This document shows positions 24,980 to 38,827 of a stretch of 64,000 nt of DNA, in pieces. The notes beneath the pieces were generated by a model that ran no database searches, had not been told where the DNA came from, and saw only the letters and a list, made by a program, of their open reading frames with translations. Origin of the DNA: Caenorhabditis elegans (lineage: Eukaryota; Nematoda; Chromadorea; Rhabditida; Rhabditidae); NCBI RefSeq assembly GCF_000002985.6, contig NC_003284.9, positions 14,012,001 to 14,076,000 of the forward strand, in the 5' to 3' direction. Made by a program: the position numbers and the translations under genes. Positions within the stretch are counted from its first letter, which is position 1, and each line of letters begins with the position of its first letter.

Positions 24980-26891
24980 ATTCACTCAGATATCTCATAA
25001 TACAAAAACCACTGATGTTATGTTCTGTATTTTTAATCAGTAATTTTTCGTTGTCAGAACACTATTTCAATTTTTCTGCTGCCCTCTTTCCAAAAATGTT
25101 GTTTCCAAAGAATCTTCCTTTTTTCTGAAATTAAAATTAAACGAGCCCTATCCTTATATTGTCGGTATTTTTGATTTGTCATTCTTTTTTATTGAGCTCG
25201 TTCAAGATCATAAGTTTTTTTTTTGGATTCCAGGCGCCACATCCGGTGATCCGTCACCATTATTTTTTTCTCTGCTTTTTATCCCAAATACCAACCAATT
25301 CTCTGAACTGTCTCTTTCATTGTTCCCTTTTTTTACATTTTAAAGTTTTTGTTCACATATCCGTAACAATTTTTGTGAACGTTTTTACTCTGCAATCAAA
25401 ATATTCGAAAAATTATGTTTTTCTTACTATAAATTTGCTTTGCCTACAAGAAATTTCGAATTTGAACATTTTCCAATACTGATTCATGATATCGACTTTT
25501 GGTTTTCAGATAAGCTAAAACAACAACTGGGTGCTACGCTACAAAACATAAAATTTAAAATAGAAATACAAAACGCGAAGAATGCAACGCTCTCAAAATA
25601 GTCTCCTAGTCTATAAAAACTAGTCATCTAGTCAGCTTTTAAAGTTTTCCTCTAAGCTTTTTATATGCTTGTAAAGTTTTCGAAGCATTGCAGTGTTGGT
25701 GGTATTTTTTAACTTATCAATAAACTTTATCCTATGTTTCAGAATATTAACATGGCAAAAGTGTGTGCAAGTCTTATATTGACCAGACGGCTGTAAATTG
25801 TTTTAAATTTTAATATCGTAGTTTAATTTAATACTTTTAAAATTTTAGAAGTCTTTTCAGGAAACAATAATCAAATTAGAAAACTAATCGGCCTTAGGGA
25901 CAATCTATTTGTAGGAAGCACTACACTTTTTGTTTGAATTTAATGTTGTAGTTTCTATTTTCAAAAGGATTAGTGTGAAGCTCTAAATGTGCTATTTCGT
26001 TTCAGAGCGCAATTTTCAATTCCATATTTTTGGGTGGTAAATCTAGGTAGATAAAAAGTATATATGTATATTCACAATAAATTTATTAATAATACATACC
26101 ATATTACTTTTATTAGTCTTTTATGTAAGACTAATTTTCAATTGTATATTTAAACAAAATTTAATATACATACATTAACTTCTAAATGCATAAATGGAAT
26201 GGTAATAACATTGATTAAAAATTTAATTTAATTTTAATAATCCACTACCTTACTCGAGAAATTTTACTGTTTCCTTTAACTAGGCAAAAGTCGGTATGTA
26301 TTTTTGTATTCATCAGATAAAATTCTACTGATTCAGTGACTAACATCAGAACTCTAAAACGATACTTTATAAATATGTAATCCAAATTTTTTTTATGGTT
26401 GGTTCCGCTCGCTATGATGAAAGTTACTAGAACAAAACCCAAATTGCTCAACCTCCAGTTTTAGCAGTTTTTATCATAAAAACCTACCTGTAAGTGTTTC
26501 CTGCGGTGATGCGTAATAGTTTTTGGTAAAGTTAGTGCAAATCTAGCTTTTGTATACAGCATCTTACTAGGTATAATAATCGCTTTTTTCACAATATTCA
26601 AAAACACCTATATATCTGTTCTTTCAGGCAGCTAGGTGTAAAAAAAACTCGCAATAAGTTCCAAACAATCTGTCAACTCCAAGATTGACAACTATCCCCT
26701 TCTTCACCCGTTCTTTTCATATCACCACCCACTTTTTGACCACATGTTCGCAATTTTTTCCATTCGTCACAAAACTCATAAATTGTCTGTTTGTATCTGA
26801 TCAGCTCTATATATTTGATGATTCAAAAAGTGTCTAGAGTTCGCTGCCACCGACACATTTTTTGCGAGATTATGTCATTCAACAGAATTTG
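24980..26891. other. Arrestin 3' flank and non-coding DNA
   Basis: No gene is seen. The arrestin 3' end is probably within the first 200 nt, but no AATAAA is clear; AAATTAAAATTAAACG near 25130 is the best candidate region. At about 26097-26150 there is a partial copy of the TACCGTA/ATTAGTC repeat family. Everything else is AT-rich and featureless to my reading. Confidence 0.4.
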
Positions 26892-26991
26892 ATGGCGTTG
26901 ATGGGGTTTTTGAAGACGGAAGGGGAAACGGTGGAGTTGGGGAGACAGAGTGCCAGGGAAAATGTCATCAGAAAGTGTTGTTATTTGATCA
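26892..26991 (+). CDS. dyc-1: Candidate upstream first coding exon of dyc-1 (long isoform)
   Basis: An ATG at 26892 opens 33 codons plus one base (product starts MALMGFLKTEGETVELGRQS) and ends at a good donor, A/GTAAGTT. Joined to the candidate exon at 28663-28705 and then to the exon whose acceptor is at 38813-38814, the frame stays open and enters dyc-1 at its ATG (38828). No domain is recognisable in these residues. The support is only phase agreement at two junctions plus consensus splice sites, so it is an inference. It could equally be a fortuitous open frame in upstream DNA. Confidence 0.4.
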
Positions 26992-28662
26992 GTAAGTTGT
27001 GAAACTCACCATTTTTCAAGGATTGATTACGGAAGTTTGAAAGCCAAAAATTCAAAAATTGAACTCAAATGTGCCATTACCCCGAATACAATATTTTTGC
27101 ACTGAATTGAAATATTGCGAGATTTCCATAGCCGAGTAGAAGTGATGGTGGCGTTTTTAAAGATAAGGTGTCATATTATTTTTTTCGCTCAGCGATATTT
27201 CACACAAGATGTGTCGAACTATTCTTATTGATAGTGCTGGTTTAGAAATTCGTTTAAAAAAAAACAATTTCAGTAACTTAATAATTGTTGAGAGTTCTCC
27301 AATTTTAATTTTTGTAAATAAGATCTTGCCAAATATGCAATGGAACAAAATTAAAAATGATAATTAATCCATCACTCACATTTGGAACCATATATGTATA
27401 TAACTACTTTCTAAAGAAATTTGACAACTGCGACGAATGGGTCATCATCGTTATTGTCATGCAACGTTTGATGATTTTATGCAACAGTTGGCCTGTCGTC
27501 GGTTCGAGAGCCATATCTCTCTGGTACCTATCAATTATACATTAAGTCAATTTCTGCAGCTCTTGTGTTTTGATGAAAAGAAAGGGATCTGTCTGTCCGG
27601 TCGCCGGGACGCGATTTTGGAACACAGTTGAGTGGGGGGTGGGGGAGCTCACAGAGCAACAGAGATACCCCTGTCCGCCACCTATAATGAATGCACCAAC
27701 TGGATGTTGGATAGCCAGGCCGCCAGATTCCACAATCATCTTCTCCGTTGCCTTCATCCACTCGTCGTTTTCGTGTGCTCCTGGTGTCTTCCAGTGATAT
27801 GGCAGGAGGATAGTAAAGAAAGGCGCCCAGCCCAACAGCCACGAAAAAGATTGAAAAGAGAACGATGAGCAATCAGAGGAAGTGTGTGCGTTGGACACCC
27901 TTTCTGTCTCTAGCGAGCCTTTCTCTTCCGCAACCTTCGTTTCATCCTGCTGTTGCTTCTGCTGTGCTTCTTTTTTCCTCTCTATCACCGATCCTTCTAC
28001 TCCTGGTTTTTGGGGTCTCTGGGGCCGCGTTTCTTATCAATCCGTCGGATCAATTGTCGGCAGGTTATTGCACGCAAAAGTGCACATTCCTACCACGTTG
28101 TCGTTTTGAGCATTCTTAGCTCTTTCTGGAAGGGACTCGTAGATTTATACTGTAATATTTTATCACTTGCCAATATTTTCAACCTTTAACTTTTAACTTA
28201 TCTGGCCTAGTCTTTCCATTTCTCCCTACAAAAATTATAGTATTTCTTCTACAGTGGTACGATTTTTTGAAATATAACTTTTCAAAAGATATTGTATCGA
28301 TTGACAAAGGTGAAGGAGTTTTAGAAATTCCGTATTAGTTGATATTATTTATTATTACTGACCAATGAGTTTTCCCAATTTTTTCATAGAAACTTTTTCG
28401 TAACGCACGATTCGCTTTTTTGATACGTAGCGCAGCACTCATGGGTGGTAATTTTATTCCAGTAAATTAAACACATTTGTAGAAAATTTAATTATGGTAC
28501 AGATAAAATGTGTGTACAACTTAAATCTGCCAAAGGTACAAACTGTTAGGGTGTGCTTTACTTGGAACAGTACTGGAAAATTATTTTGAAGCAGATTGAT
28601 TTGATGTTTGAAGTTTATTTGAAATCGGCATTTCATTTCCATAGCTGTCATTGATTTTTCAG

Positions 28663-28705
28663 TCGTTGAGGATCTATCAGTCCTGAACTCCTACAGTGTC
28701 TCAAA
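28663..28705 (+). CDS. dyc-1: Candidate second upstream exon of dyc-1 (long isoform)
   Basis: A 43-nt stretch is flanked by a strong acceptor (GATTTTTCAG) and a consensus donor (GTAAGC). It enters in phase 1 and leaves in phase 2, adding IVEDLSVLNSYSVSK. The exit phase matches the entry phase of the exon starting at 38815, which reads K-GEDI and then the dyc-1 start MPVRKKHG. Small exons like this arise by chance in AT-rich DNA, so confidence is moderate to low. Confidence 0.35.
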
Positions 28706-31700
28706 GTAAGCCATACATTTAAAACATTGGACTCAGAATTTCTAGCAAATTCGTACTTCTTTTGTGAATCTTTGGTTCTACTCACCATCTTCCCCTTCCT
28801 TTCCAACTTTACCGGAAATGTAATTCTAAAAAGAAGGCTCCTTGAGAATGAAGGGGCAGAAGCAAAAGGAGACAGAACATAATAAGCGATTATGACCTCG
28901 TCAGTTGTTTATGTGGTAGTGGCTCAGTGCCCTCACCCACTTCCTTTCCAACTTTCTTCAATCTTTTTTAATTCCATCTTCACCCCCCCCCCCCCCCCCC
29001 CCTTAAAAACGCTGTAGTTGTACCAGAAGAACACGATTGTCGCATTCCCGTCGGACTTGCTGTTCTGTCCCACCGATGAGCTCAATCGCTTTTTATTGTT
29101 TTATTTACAAGCAAGTTGTCCCGTGTAGTAGCCTCCTCAATTACAAGCTGAAAAAATTGTAAATCTCTAGGTTTTTGACAATGTACTTAAGAAACCTTTT
29201 GGAAAATCTAGGAACCGGATAGTATTTTTTGAGAAAATGGAAAAGTAGCAATCTGCTTGTTTAATTTCATGATACTGGCAAATTTTTTATTGGCAAATTT
29301 TTTTGGGGATCAGTTTTTTTTTCGAATTGTAGATTATATTTACACCGTATTTTCCGAATTAGTAATGCAAAATTATTTTTCGATTGCTCTTTGTGCTTCC
29401 TGAAAGTGATTGAAAATATGACTTTCGATCAACTTTCTGATGGAAATAGTGATTGGCTCCTGCATTTTTTTTCTGAAAATTTCACGTTGAAATTCAAAAT
29501 TTCTTGTTACCATGTGATACAAAACACTTAAGTTTGTAAGCTCTGAAATATTTGAATTCACCGAGAAAAGTGCAAAGATTTCGATTCACTGGATCCAAAA
29601 ATTGATTTCTATTATTTTAAAAACGTTTTGCAAGTCGCATTGTGTGAACTGTTTTTCGTTTTCAAACCTTTAGAATCCATGTGCATTTATGCTTTTCTAT
29701 CTCAAATTAAAGCTATTCTTGATGCAAATCATCATCCATCAATCTCACAAACGTTTCCTTCCCGCCACAATGTTTTCCCATCTATTGGCGATAGAAAAGT
29801 TCTTACTGAGAACAAAAATCGTCTCATCATACATCACTGGCCTAATAGAATCTGACATGCTTTGCTCTCGGTCATTTCTAGCAGGAAAACGCATCAGGAC
29901 ATCATATGCTATTTCCCTCGCACTTATTTCCTGGACGTGCCGTTGAAAAATTAACTAACATTGAAAATAATATCGCGCGTGGTCGCGTTTTCTTTATTCA
30001 GAAATTTCAAACTTTTTTCTTCTGAACCGTTTAATATTCCATTTTAAGTTGTATAGCTTTCCAAAAAAAAGGACAGTAACACAATTTTTAGTTCTCTCAA
30101 ACAAACACAAAGCTTTATTGACTATAAACTTTTTTTCAATTTTTCCGGGTTATTGAGTATTGGAACACGCAGTGATTTTTCAACACACTGATAAAGTTAA
30201 ATTCATAGTTAAAAGTTTTCAAAATCGCGTACATATAATTAATAATTACTACTATTTCGAAACTTTTTAAAAGAGGAATTTATTAATTTGCAACTCTTGG
30301 CTACCAAAAACAATTGTTGGCAAGTTAACAACTATAAAAAACAATAAATATGTTATGTTGCCAGTTTTTAAAATTTGGTCATTTTTCTACAAATGCCTGC
30401 CCCTGTCCTTTTTTTCCCAACGGTTTTTCATATTAAAAATTTTGGGCCTTTACACAAGTTTTAATTGACTTAGAACATTTAGATTTTGAGTTTCAACGTG
30501 ATTTTTCTCAACGCAATTTTTTTAAAACCAGGTATCCTATTTCGATTATTTTTGGTTACCTATCGACTTTAAATATCCTCTAATCAACGAAATAAAGTGA
30601 GATAAACGATTGAGTTGTGCAATAAAGCATGATAATTCAAAAAAGGCCAAAATTGGGGATTTTAAAAATTTTAGACGAATTTTCAAGCATTGACGTCTAC
30701 AGAATTTTTTTTAAAATATCCCGACTAAAAACCATTGCCAGCCTGAATCACCACGTAATGTACAAATCAGCTTGAAAGTGGTCCCTCTTATTCCTCTTTA
30801 TCACTGTGTTGTCAGAGAAATGTTAATGTTATCATTTGCCTTTTTGTTTAACAATAAATTTTCGTTCATCGAGTTATCTCCACGGCTCCGCTTAGGATGC
30901 TCCAGCCGAGAGGGGGGGGGGGGGGGTGCAAAGTGTTCGTCATCAATTTGAATAGTGAAAACTGGGCACAACTATTTTGTGTAAAAATCGTAGAGAACGA
31001 ACGCAAAAATGCACCGACGCCTTCTTTATCTATGGCTCCAATCGAGCGCGCCCATAAGAGCCAATGAGGTGTGATACACAAAGTTTGTGGATAAAAAATG
31101 AGTTGTGCAGCACAAATCATTTTCCAATGGCGTTTGGGTTCGACTCGTCGAATGCCTTCTCATTATTTCCTATCACACTTTGCCTTTTTGACGATGGCAT
31201 TCAAAGCAGTTTCAATATAATTAATGACTAATCATAGCAATGGGAGATTTATTTTTTATACTTAGAGCTTTGCGATAATTTTGAAGTGAGATGAGCTACT
31301 CGGCAAGGAAATGCACTAGTATTTTCAAACTTTTCTATATTCACAATTTCAACTTTTTTTTAAACATTGTTCCAAATTAGAAGCGCCGACCTTCTCACAT
31401 GTTTCTATTAGAGGTAAAAAAAAAGTTTCTATGAATTACACTATTTTATGCTGTAACAAGTTCATTTGACTAATATTTATGACAATTAAATTGTGCCTTA
31501 GAATCTATTGTTTTGATAATCAAAAAATAATATAATTCAGTTTCATTTTTTTCTGTGAAAATAAAAATTTACTTTGAAAACAAAGTTTTTTACTTTTGAA
31601 AAAATTTTTCTACTAAAAACGTGTCTAAACTCCTGCTTGCAATATTTTAATAAACCGATAATTTTTTGATTTTTAAAATGTATTTGTAGTAAGTCACTTT

Positions 31701-34700
31701 GGGAAGATAATTGGCTCAAAAATGTTGTCAGTAGACAAAAACAAATGAACTTTTGTTTCTTTGCTGTTGAATGGGATGAAGTGTCAAATGACGATTGATT
31801 GGGGTTTTTTGATCACGCAACTGTTCCGAATAGATCTTTGAAACTTCTCAATACATTTTTATCCTGTATTCAGACTTACAATATGATTCTTTTTTCGAAT
31901 TTGTTTCTAACTGGAAATCTTTATAAATTATTTCATTTGCTCATTAGTGAGACCGAACTTTAAAAGTATAATCTGCATTATTTTGTAATTCGTTATTTCA
32001 ACGGTTTCTAAAAAAATCTATTACTCTTAAAAATCTGTGTCATAATTCTCAAACTTGTGAACAAATATTTAGTTTTTGGGTTTTGTTCTTATTGATTTAT
32101 CTATAACAAAAATTATGCATATAATATACTACAGTTATTGACAAATAACTTATCTAAGCCGACCGAATTCATCACTCTTTTTTTATTTTTCATGTCCGAA
32201 TTAATGAAATTTTGTTATTCATCAAATAGTCTCGCACTTTCTAATAGTATTGGACTTGAGTAGATGTCCAAAACTTGATAGAAAATTACGGTATCTCACG
32301 AAAATTTCAATTCAGTGTTTCAAAATTTTAATTTCATAATTTTTGAATTCTGTAAACTTGGCTAATCATATACTGGAGGGGTTTTCATCAATGAAGGGCA
32401 CCCATTCTTTTCATACACTCACATACTTATTTTCAATCCTTCACACACAACTCATCGGGGCGGCATTGCAGCACACCCAGTTGCCGCCGGAGAGCCCTGC
32501 CGGCCTGTCACTTATGATTTGACAATTTCGCATCTTTCGACGCGTCCGCTCTTCCGCTATAATTATCGGCTTGGGCACGGGTCCTCTCTCGGACGTATGC
32601 CCCCAGGGCGCCAGAGTTGATGAAGAAGATGGAAAAGGGGAGTGGGACTGACTTGCTTTCGTCACAATGTCATGTCGCGTTGATTATGACGCCGCCACCA
32701 CCACGAGAGAGAGCACTAAACAGTGGTCTGATATCAAAATTGTATGAGTAAAGTGATGAGTGTGACAAGTTCTTCTTTAAATATCTCACTTGCAGCAAGA
32801 GTTTTTCCCCGTTAGGAAGTTTTTTTCATCTGCCCCATGATATTTTTTGAACCCATTTTTTTTACAATTTGAGCTTAATTTACTTTTTGAGCAGGCCTTT
32901 TGTGTTAAAATGTTTAAAAAAAAACCAATAATTTACGTAATTTTTTTTTACATTTTGCCAGCGCTCAAATCCATTTCCCATTGATCCATTGATCCTGAAG
33001 TAAAGCCCTAAAATTTCGATCAGTTAATGTTAACTTTTGACAGTTGCTTTTTCCAGTTTGTTTTGTTTATTTAATGGAAAAATTACATTATATAATTTTT
33101 CCAGAAAGCATCGAAAACTGTGAAAACAAATATTTTAAAACCTAAAATCAACAAAATTCGAATTATTGAAAAATAAGAAAAAGAGCTCATTAGTATATTT
33201 TTGTTGTTGTTATATAACCTCCCAATTAGATTCCCTATGAAAAAGTTACCTAAAAAATTCGATTTTCGATATTTAATAATTAATTCTCCCCAATAAAATA
33301 GTAGAAGCCCCAATAAGTCAGTGATTATTTCAGACTGACTTCCTTGAATTTTTTTTTGTACACAGGGGTTAAGAAAATTTTACCGAATGAATGTCTGCAG
33401 AAAGTTTCACGTTCAGGACGACAAGTCCCGCCATTCCGCTATCTCTTTCCACATTTTTTTTGATGATGCGACTCGATTTAGGATTTATGAGCATGATCTA
33501 ACGGACGGCGGAGCACCCCCAACATGAAACAAGTGCCGCGTTGGTTTAGAGCACAACTCGATGGTAGAGTGAGAAAGTGTGGTGGGATAGTTGGGAGGTG
33601 ATTGAGAGAAGAGAGAGGCAACAACAAAATACCCTAATCACTTGTTCTTATACTTCGCATCACTGCTGCTTTATTGGTTTTGCAAGTAAATTTTGTTTCC
33701 CTTGCACCAATGTTTAATTTTTTAAAGATTCTCCTTTCAAATATTATACTGTCTTGTATTTTTAAAACTGTTATCCAATTAAAACAAAATAGCATCGAAA
33801 TAATTTTTATTGTAATACCTATTGTATGTATAAGTTAGCACTAGAAAAGGTTATTTCAACTCACATTGTTCTGATCCATATATATATGAAGTTTGAACTT
33901 TCCCCACTTAACAGCATATGTTTATATTTGATTTTTAACGCTGAAAATGTATTAATTTCAAAGGCCAAATCCAGAAAACATAGATATTCTAGGATTTTTT
34001 CAATTTAAATTTTAACTGAAAAATAATTAAGTTGAAATGTAGCAATAACCTCCGATAACTTTGAAATTCGAAAAAAAATATTTGCTTCAGTTTAGAAAAT
34101 TTCCATTTAAGCACTGTGCGCTGTAAAAATTGAAATTTCATCAGTTAACGAAAGCTTTTAAACAAACTGAAATTTGTATAAAAGGTTTAATAACATGAGT
34201 TCGAAAATTATTTTCAGAAAAATCATTTCTTGCAAGAAAAATCGTAGTTGGCTAAATTTCAATTTCTCCAAAGGACACCTTCAGTGCAAGTTTTATACAC
34301 GAGGCGTTTTCAATTGAACTATCAACTTAAAAATTACAGCTTTTCGAATAAATTGTAGCAGCTTCCTAATATCCGTTCAGCCTAAAATAATTTTCAAAAA
34401 AACACAGATCCATGTTTTTTGGTTAACATCCATATTAGTACTGAACAATGTCAATTGCACATACGAAACGCGAGTCTTGACACTATTGTCTTTGTGAAAA
34501 TTGAAAATGCTCATTTTCCTTCCTCTTTTTAACAATTTCTGTCTTTTGGTGCCAATCTTTCGAGAGTCACATGCCGTACATTCTGGAAATGAAATTTCGT
34601 ATGGACTCTTGAACGTTTTTCAAGTAGCTAATCAACGACGTCTTCTTGTTTAGATTGTTATTCCTCTGTTTCCTTCTGTGCGCTTTTTCCTTCTTTTTTT

Positions 34701-36587
34701 TCTTGTCATCCAAATTTCGTTGTTCTCAGATTTTTTTTTCTGAAACTGGTTGAAATATGAAATTCTCGAAAAACAGGTTTTTTGAATAATATTCTTGAAA
34801 CTGCGATAGTTGAATCAATTTGGAGCTCGGTCATTGTATTTCTTTATTTTAAAAAAGTTTAAAATGTATTTGTGCAGCATTTTATATTGTGAGCACGACA
34901 AAATACAATTTTTTTAACCCATATAATAAACGCCTAATTAAACACCACAATATTTATCAAAGAGTGATAATTTAATTAACATTGAGTTCCAGACGCTGCG
35001 ACGCCGAGAAGTTGGGAAAAAAAATTAATTTTAGCTGAAAATGAGCTTTTTTTCCAGAATTTTCAATACGTCTCATTACAAAATTCGATAATTTTTGTGC
35101 AATTTTGGGTCTAAAAAATAAAAGCCTCAGATTTTGGTGCTTAACCTTCAATGTTTAATAAAATATAAATACCCTCAATATTTGATTCATTTAGATTGTA
35201 ATAGGTATTTGCACAATTAACCGTTTTCTGAAAATTAAAATTCTGGTGTCAAACTGTAACATTTTTTTAAATATGATATATAACATTGACGCTGCAAAAA
35301 CTGAAAACTAAAGGTCTATCCTGGCCTCATCGTATTATATGTACTTACAATGCAGGGCTAGACTATTTTGAATTTGGCTATCACAACTGGAACTCTTTCA
35401 GTATAAGTATAATTTTGTTATTTTTAAATTACACAACATGATCTTGGCCCAAATGTTTTTGAAGTTGATGGTTCCACATCTAATTCTGACAAACATTCCA
35501 ATCCACAAAAGTTAATCCAAGAACTGCCGAAAAACATGCAACTCTGCTTCGTTTTCTATTCAGACGCCTTCCGAAGACACATTACATCAAAAATGTTGGC
35601 GGAAAAAGGCCAACGCAAGAAGACGAAGATGTGGTAGATAGAGTAAGATAGAGTAAGTTTTTGGAGCAAGGCTCCCGACAAAGTCAGTCACAATAAAAAA
35701 GAAGATGTGGAGGAATAGGATGAGGAGGAGCGGTGACTCCTCTCCATCACTCCAACAAATCTAAACTCTTCTACTCGGCAATTCTATCAAAGAAGGAGAT
35801 GCGCATAAGTCAATCAGCTACAAGTGCACCCATACATGCACACGCATGCTTCCTAAAATCACAACTAATTGCGCAAGACAAGACGATGAGAGAGTACGGC
35901 ACACACGCAACCGCTTCTTCGTTTTCTTTTCCCCGCCGACCGCTTTTCTCTTTTTGCCCCTGTTTTGTCCTCCATTTTCCGATTTTTTTTTCTATTTTCA
36001 AATCGATTAGGAACTGAGTGATAGTGTGGATAATTGCTTCCAATGTCGCAGAAGAACGGGTGATGAGACGATATATAAAGAGCAAAACTTGCATGCTTTC
36101 ATCTTGATTTTTGTTGCGTTTCTTTCAAATTTCTAGAATATAACTTCGTATATTTGCTCTAGTGCATTATGCTACTGCCAATATCTAAAAAAAAGTATGG
36201 TTTCCTTTTTTTTGAAATTTGTTTCCCAATCGCAAACTATGTGTAATTTTTTAATTCATATAGTTTTCCTAAATAGTGAAGCTTTTTTTTTGTTTTTATC
36301 ATGTTTCACATTGACATCAACATGTAAATAAATACAGTTTTTCAGTATACGAAACCACGTAAAATAATTAACACCACATTTTTTGTCACAATGTTGGAAA
36401 TTCAACTGACATTAATTTTTTTTTGAATTATTTTTAGATGCATTGCGATAATGGTTTGGTATGCCATTCTACTTGTACCAATCCGAAATGTTTGATATTG
36501 CACTAATTTTCCTTGTATCATTGCTTTTGTAGTGAATACTATCAGCTTTTTTCAACTAATCAATCAGAGAAACGAGTTTATAAGAGT

Positions 36588-36725
36588 TGTGTCACTTGGT
36601 GTCAGAGTGTCCCATTTTGGTTTGATCTACGTAGATCTACGGAATGTGCGGGGATCTAGACGCAGACTTCTCGACAGATTTTTTTGGCATTTTTGAAGGT
36701 GTGCTGACGTCGCCTTTTTTGTAAA
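36588..36725. repeat. Dispersed nematode repeat fragment
   Basis: The stretch contains GTGTCCCATTTTGGTTTGAT, the palindrome GATCTACGTAGATC, CGCAGACTTCTCGACAGATT and GTGCTGACGTCGCC. I recognise these blocks as parts of a common interspersed C. elegans repeat; that recognition is from memory. It is not coding. Confidence 0.5.
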
Positions 36726-38008
36726 TCAAATCGTAATGAGACCGCTTGCCATCACGTGCTGTGTTAGTAATAATGGTAATTTTAAAAATTCATATGAAAG
36801 CATGGAACTACTTGAAAAATACAGTAACACAAGTTTTGTATTGTATAATATATATAACATTACATTTATTCATTTCAAATCCATGAAAGTAGAAATATCT
36901 TTCCCCCGCACTGACAATCATATTTGTAGCCGTTTTGTAGGCGCCCCTCCTCTTTTTTTGCGTTTTTATTTTATTTTTTTCTCTCAACACATCTTCAATC
37001 TTTATATTCCTATTTGAAAACGTCTCCAGGGAACCTCGCTCATCGGTCTCCCAACCAACCAATTTCCAGTTTTGTTCGGCTCGCAACTTCTTCTATTTCT
37101 TCTGTCCCCCCCCCCCCCCCCCCCCCCATCATCCTAAACTTCTTTCCCTCCTTCTTAACATCGGCTTCCGTTTTCCTCCTGTTTCCATTCTCATATTCAA
37201 TTTGCGGACGGACTTTTGGTCAGTCCACTTTCCTTAAAAGTCCTTTTAGCTACACTACCTACACTTTTCTCTGCATTTGCTCTTTTGTTCAATACTCCCT
37301 TATCCGTTTTTCCTCCAGGAAAATGATCAGAAGCAAAAATATTTGGTTTTAGTGTTTAAAATTGCGTTGCCGCATGAGTTATTCATTTCTTCTTTCATTT
37401 CCTCTCTCCCCCATCTACTTGGCCCATTGTTCCTCATCATTTCTCATCATCACTCAATTATTTTTCCTCGTTTGCTCTTTTTTCATAGTGTGCCCTTTTT
37501 GTCATTTTTAGCAGCTTAATCACTGAGTTTTCAGCGAACCTCACCTCTTCACCCAACGTTTTCCAACGTCACCACCAGTTTCAATACGATATCCAAATTG
37601 TCCTGATATCGGACAATTGCTTCGTAGTATACTGGCTCATGGTAGCTGATATACTCGATATGCAGTTGAAGGTTTGATACGGTTTTGAGTGAGCGTTTTT
37701 TTTCAGAAATGTTTAACAAGTGTTTATTGTCCATTTAGAAACGGAGTAGCATCAGTAGGAAAGTTGTTTAGGGGCTGAAAAGTCAGAATATGAAACTAAC
37801 AATTTTCTTCAAAGTGCACAAAAAATCTTTGTTAATTTACAGTTGAAAGCATAGTAATTTTTAAAATGAATTTCTAATAGTGTACCTAAAACATGGACTA
37901 AAATATCAATACATTCGGAAAATTGTTGAAAATGTTATCTCTTTTTCTGCTGATTTTCAGCATAAATAACATTCTGGCACTACTTCAACTTTTGTTATTT
38001 TTCCACCT

Positions 38009-38290
38009 AGGGCTGGCCATCTGGACGTCCGCCCACATGGAGTCACCATGGGTGGCAAAATAAGGTGGAAATTTTTTTTATCACAGGAATTAGGGGAGCT
38101 TACATCCTGACATTTTCTGGGTTCCGCTGCTTACTATAGAAACGCACGCATTATCACAATGAGACGCGGAACACAAAAAAATGTCGGGATATACGCTCCC
38201 ATAAATCCACGAATGTTCAAAACCGAACGCCCGATTGTCCGAAAATCAGTACATTCGGAAAGGCCAGTCCTCTGGATTACCAGCCCTATC
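38009..38290. repeat. Inverted-repeat element with a nested foldback
   Basis: The outer ends TAGGGCTGG (about 38009) and CCAGCCCTA (about 38290) are inverted copies. An inner pair, GGGAGCTTACATCCTGACAT (from about 38094) with GGTTCCGC, is mirrored by GCGGAAC and ATGTCGGGATATACGCTCCC (to about 38211). The arms carry mismatches. It is non-coding and lies about 550 nt upstream of the dyc-1 PTB exons. Confidence 0.55.
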
Positions 38291-38827
38291 TTAACCTAAC
38301 AAAAAATTGGTTTTGAAACCTCATGGCCTTTTCTGCGTGAAAATAGTTTTAAAGTCCAAATTTTCTTTCTGATAAAATGTTGTCTTGCGTAGTATCATGT
38401 AAATATTTTAATTTTCATTATTTTCATCTGCACGAAAACATTTCGGTCAAGTAGAAAGTGCAAAAAAGATGTATTATTACGGAAACGCAATCCAGTAATA
38501 TTATTAATAAAAAACATTTACAAACCAGAGGCTCTGTACTTTATTAAAATTGACATTCATTCAGTTTTTTTAAACATGTTATGTTTATAACAAGGAATTT
38601 GTAATCGACATACGTCCTCCCGTACTAACAGCGATTTGCCGAGTGTCTAATACCACTTTGTTTTTGATTATTGTTTAAAATTCACTTTCTTCAAAACACC
38701 CATGTTTTTTATTGCTGAAACCATCTAACATCTTGTTTTACTTCTCTAACCGTTTTTCTTTAATACTTTTTTACTAACATTTCCACCATTTCATCATTAT
38801 TTCATATTTTACAGAGGTGAGGATATA

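Larger units (their letters stand above)
26992..38814. other. dyc-1: Non-coding stretch upstream of the dyc-1 core gene (possibly very long introns)
   Basis: If the candidate upstream exons are real, this is two introns; if not, it is intergenic DNA with the dyc-1 promoter. Items seen: a GC-richer island with open frames on both strands at 27531-28119; homopolymer C/G runs at 28983-29002, 30912-30926 and 37106-37127; a GC-richer block at about 32440-32720; a dispersed repeat at about 36588-36725 containing GATCTACGTAGATC; a TATATAAAG box at about 36070 with no attached gene; and an inverted-repeat element at 38009-38290. No other gene is supportable. Confidence 0.4.

Noticed and set aside
32441-32665. 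74-codon minus-strand frame in a GC-richer block
   Set aside because: No domain, no exon partners. The composition could equally mark a regulatory region.
36070-36079. TATATAAAG box as a promoter
   Set aside because: TATA-like strings are common in this AT-rich DNA, and no transcript or coding exon can be tied to it.
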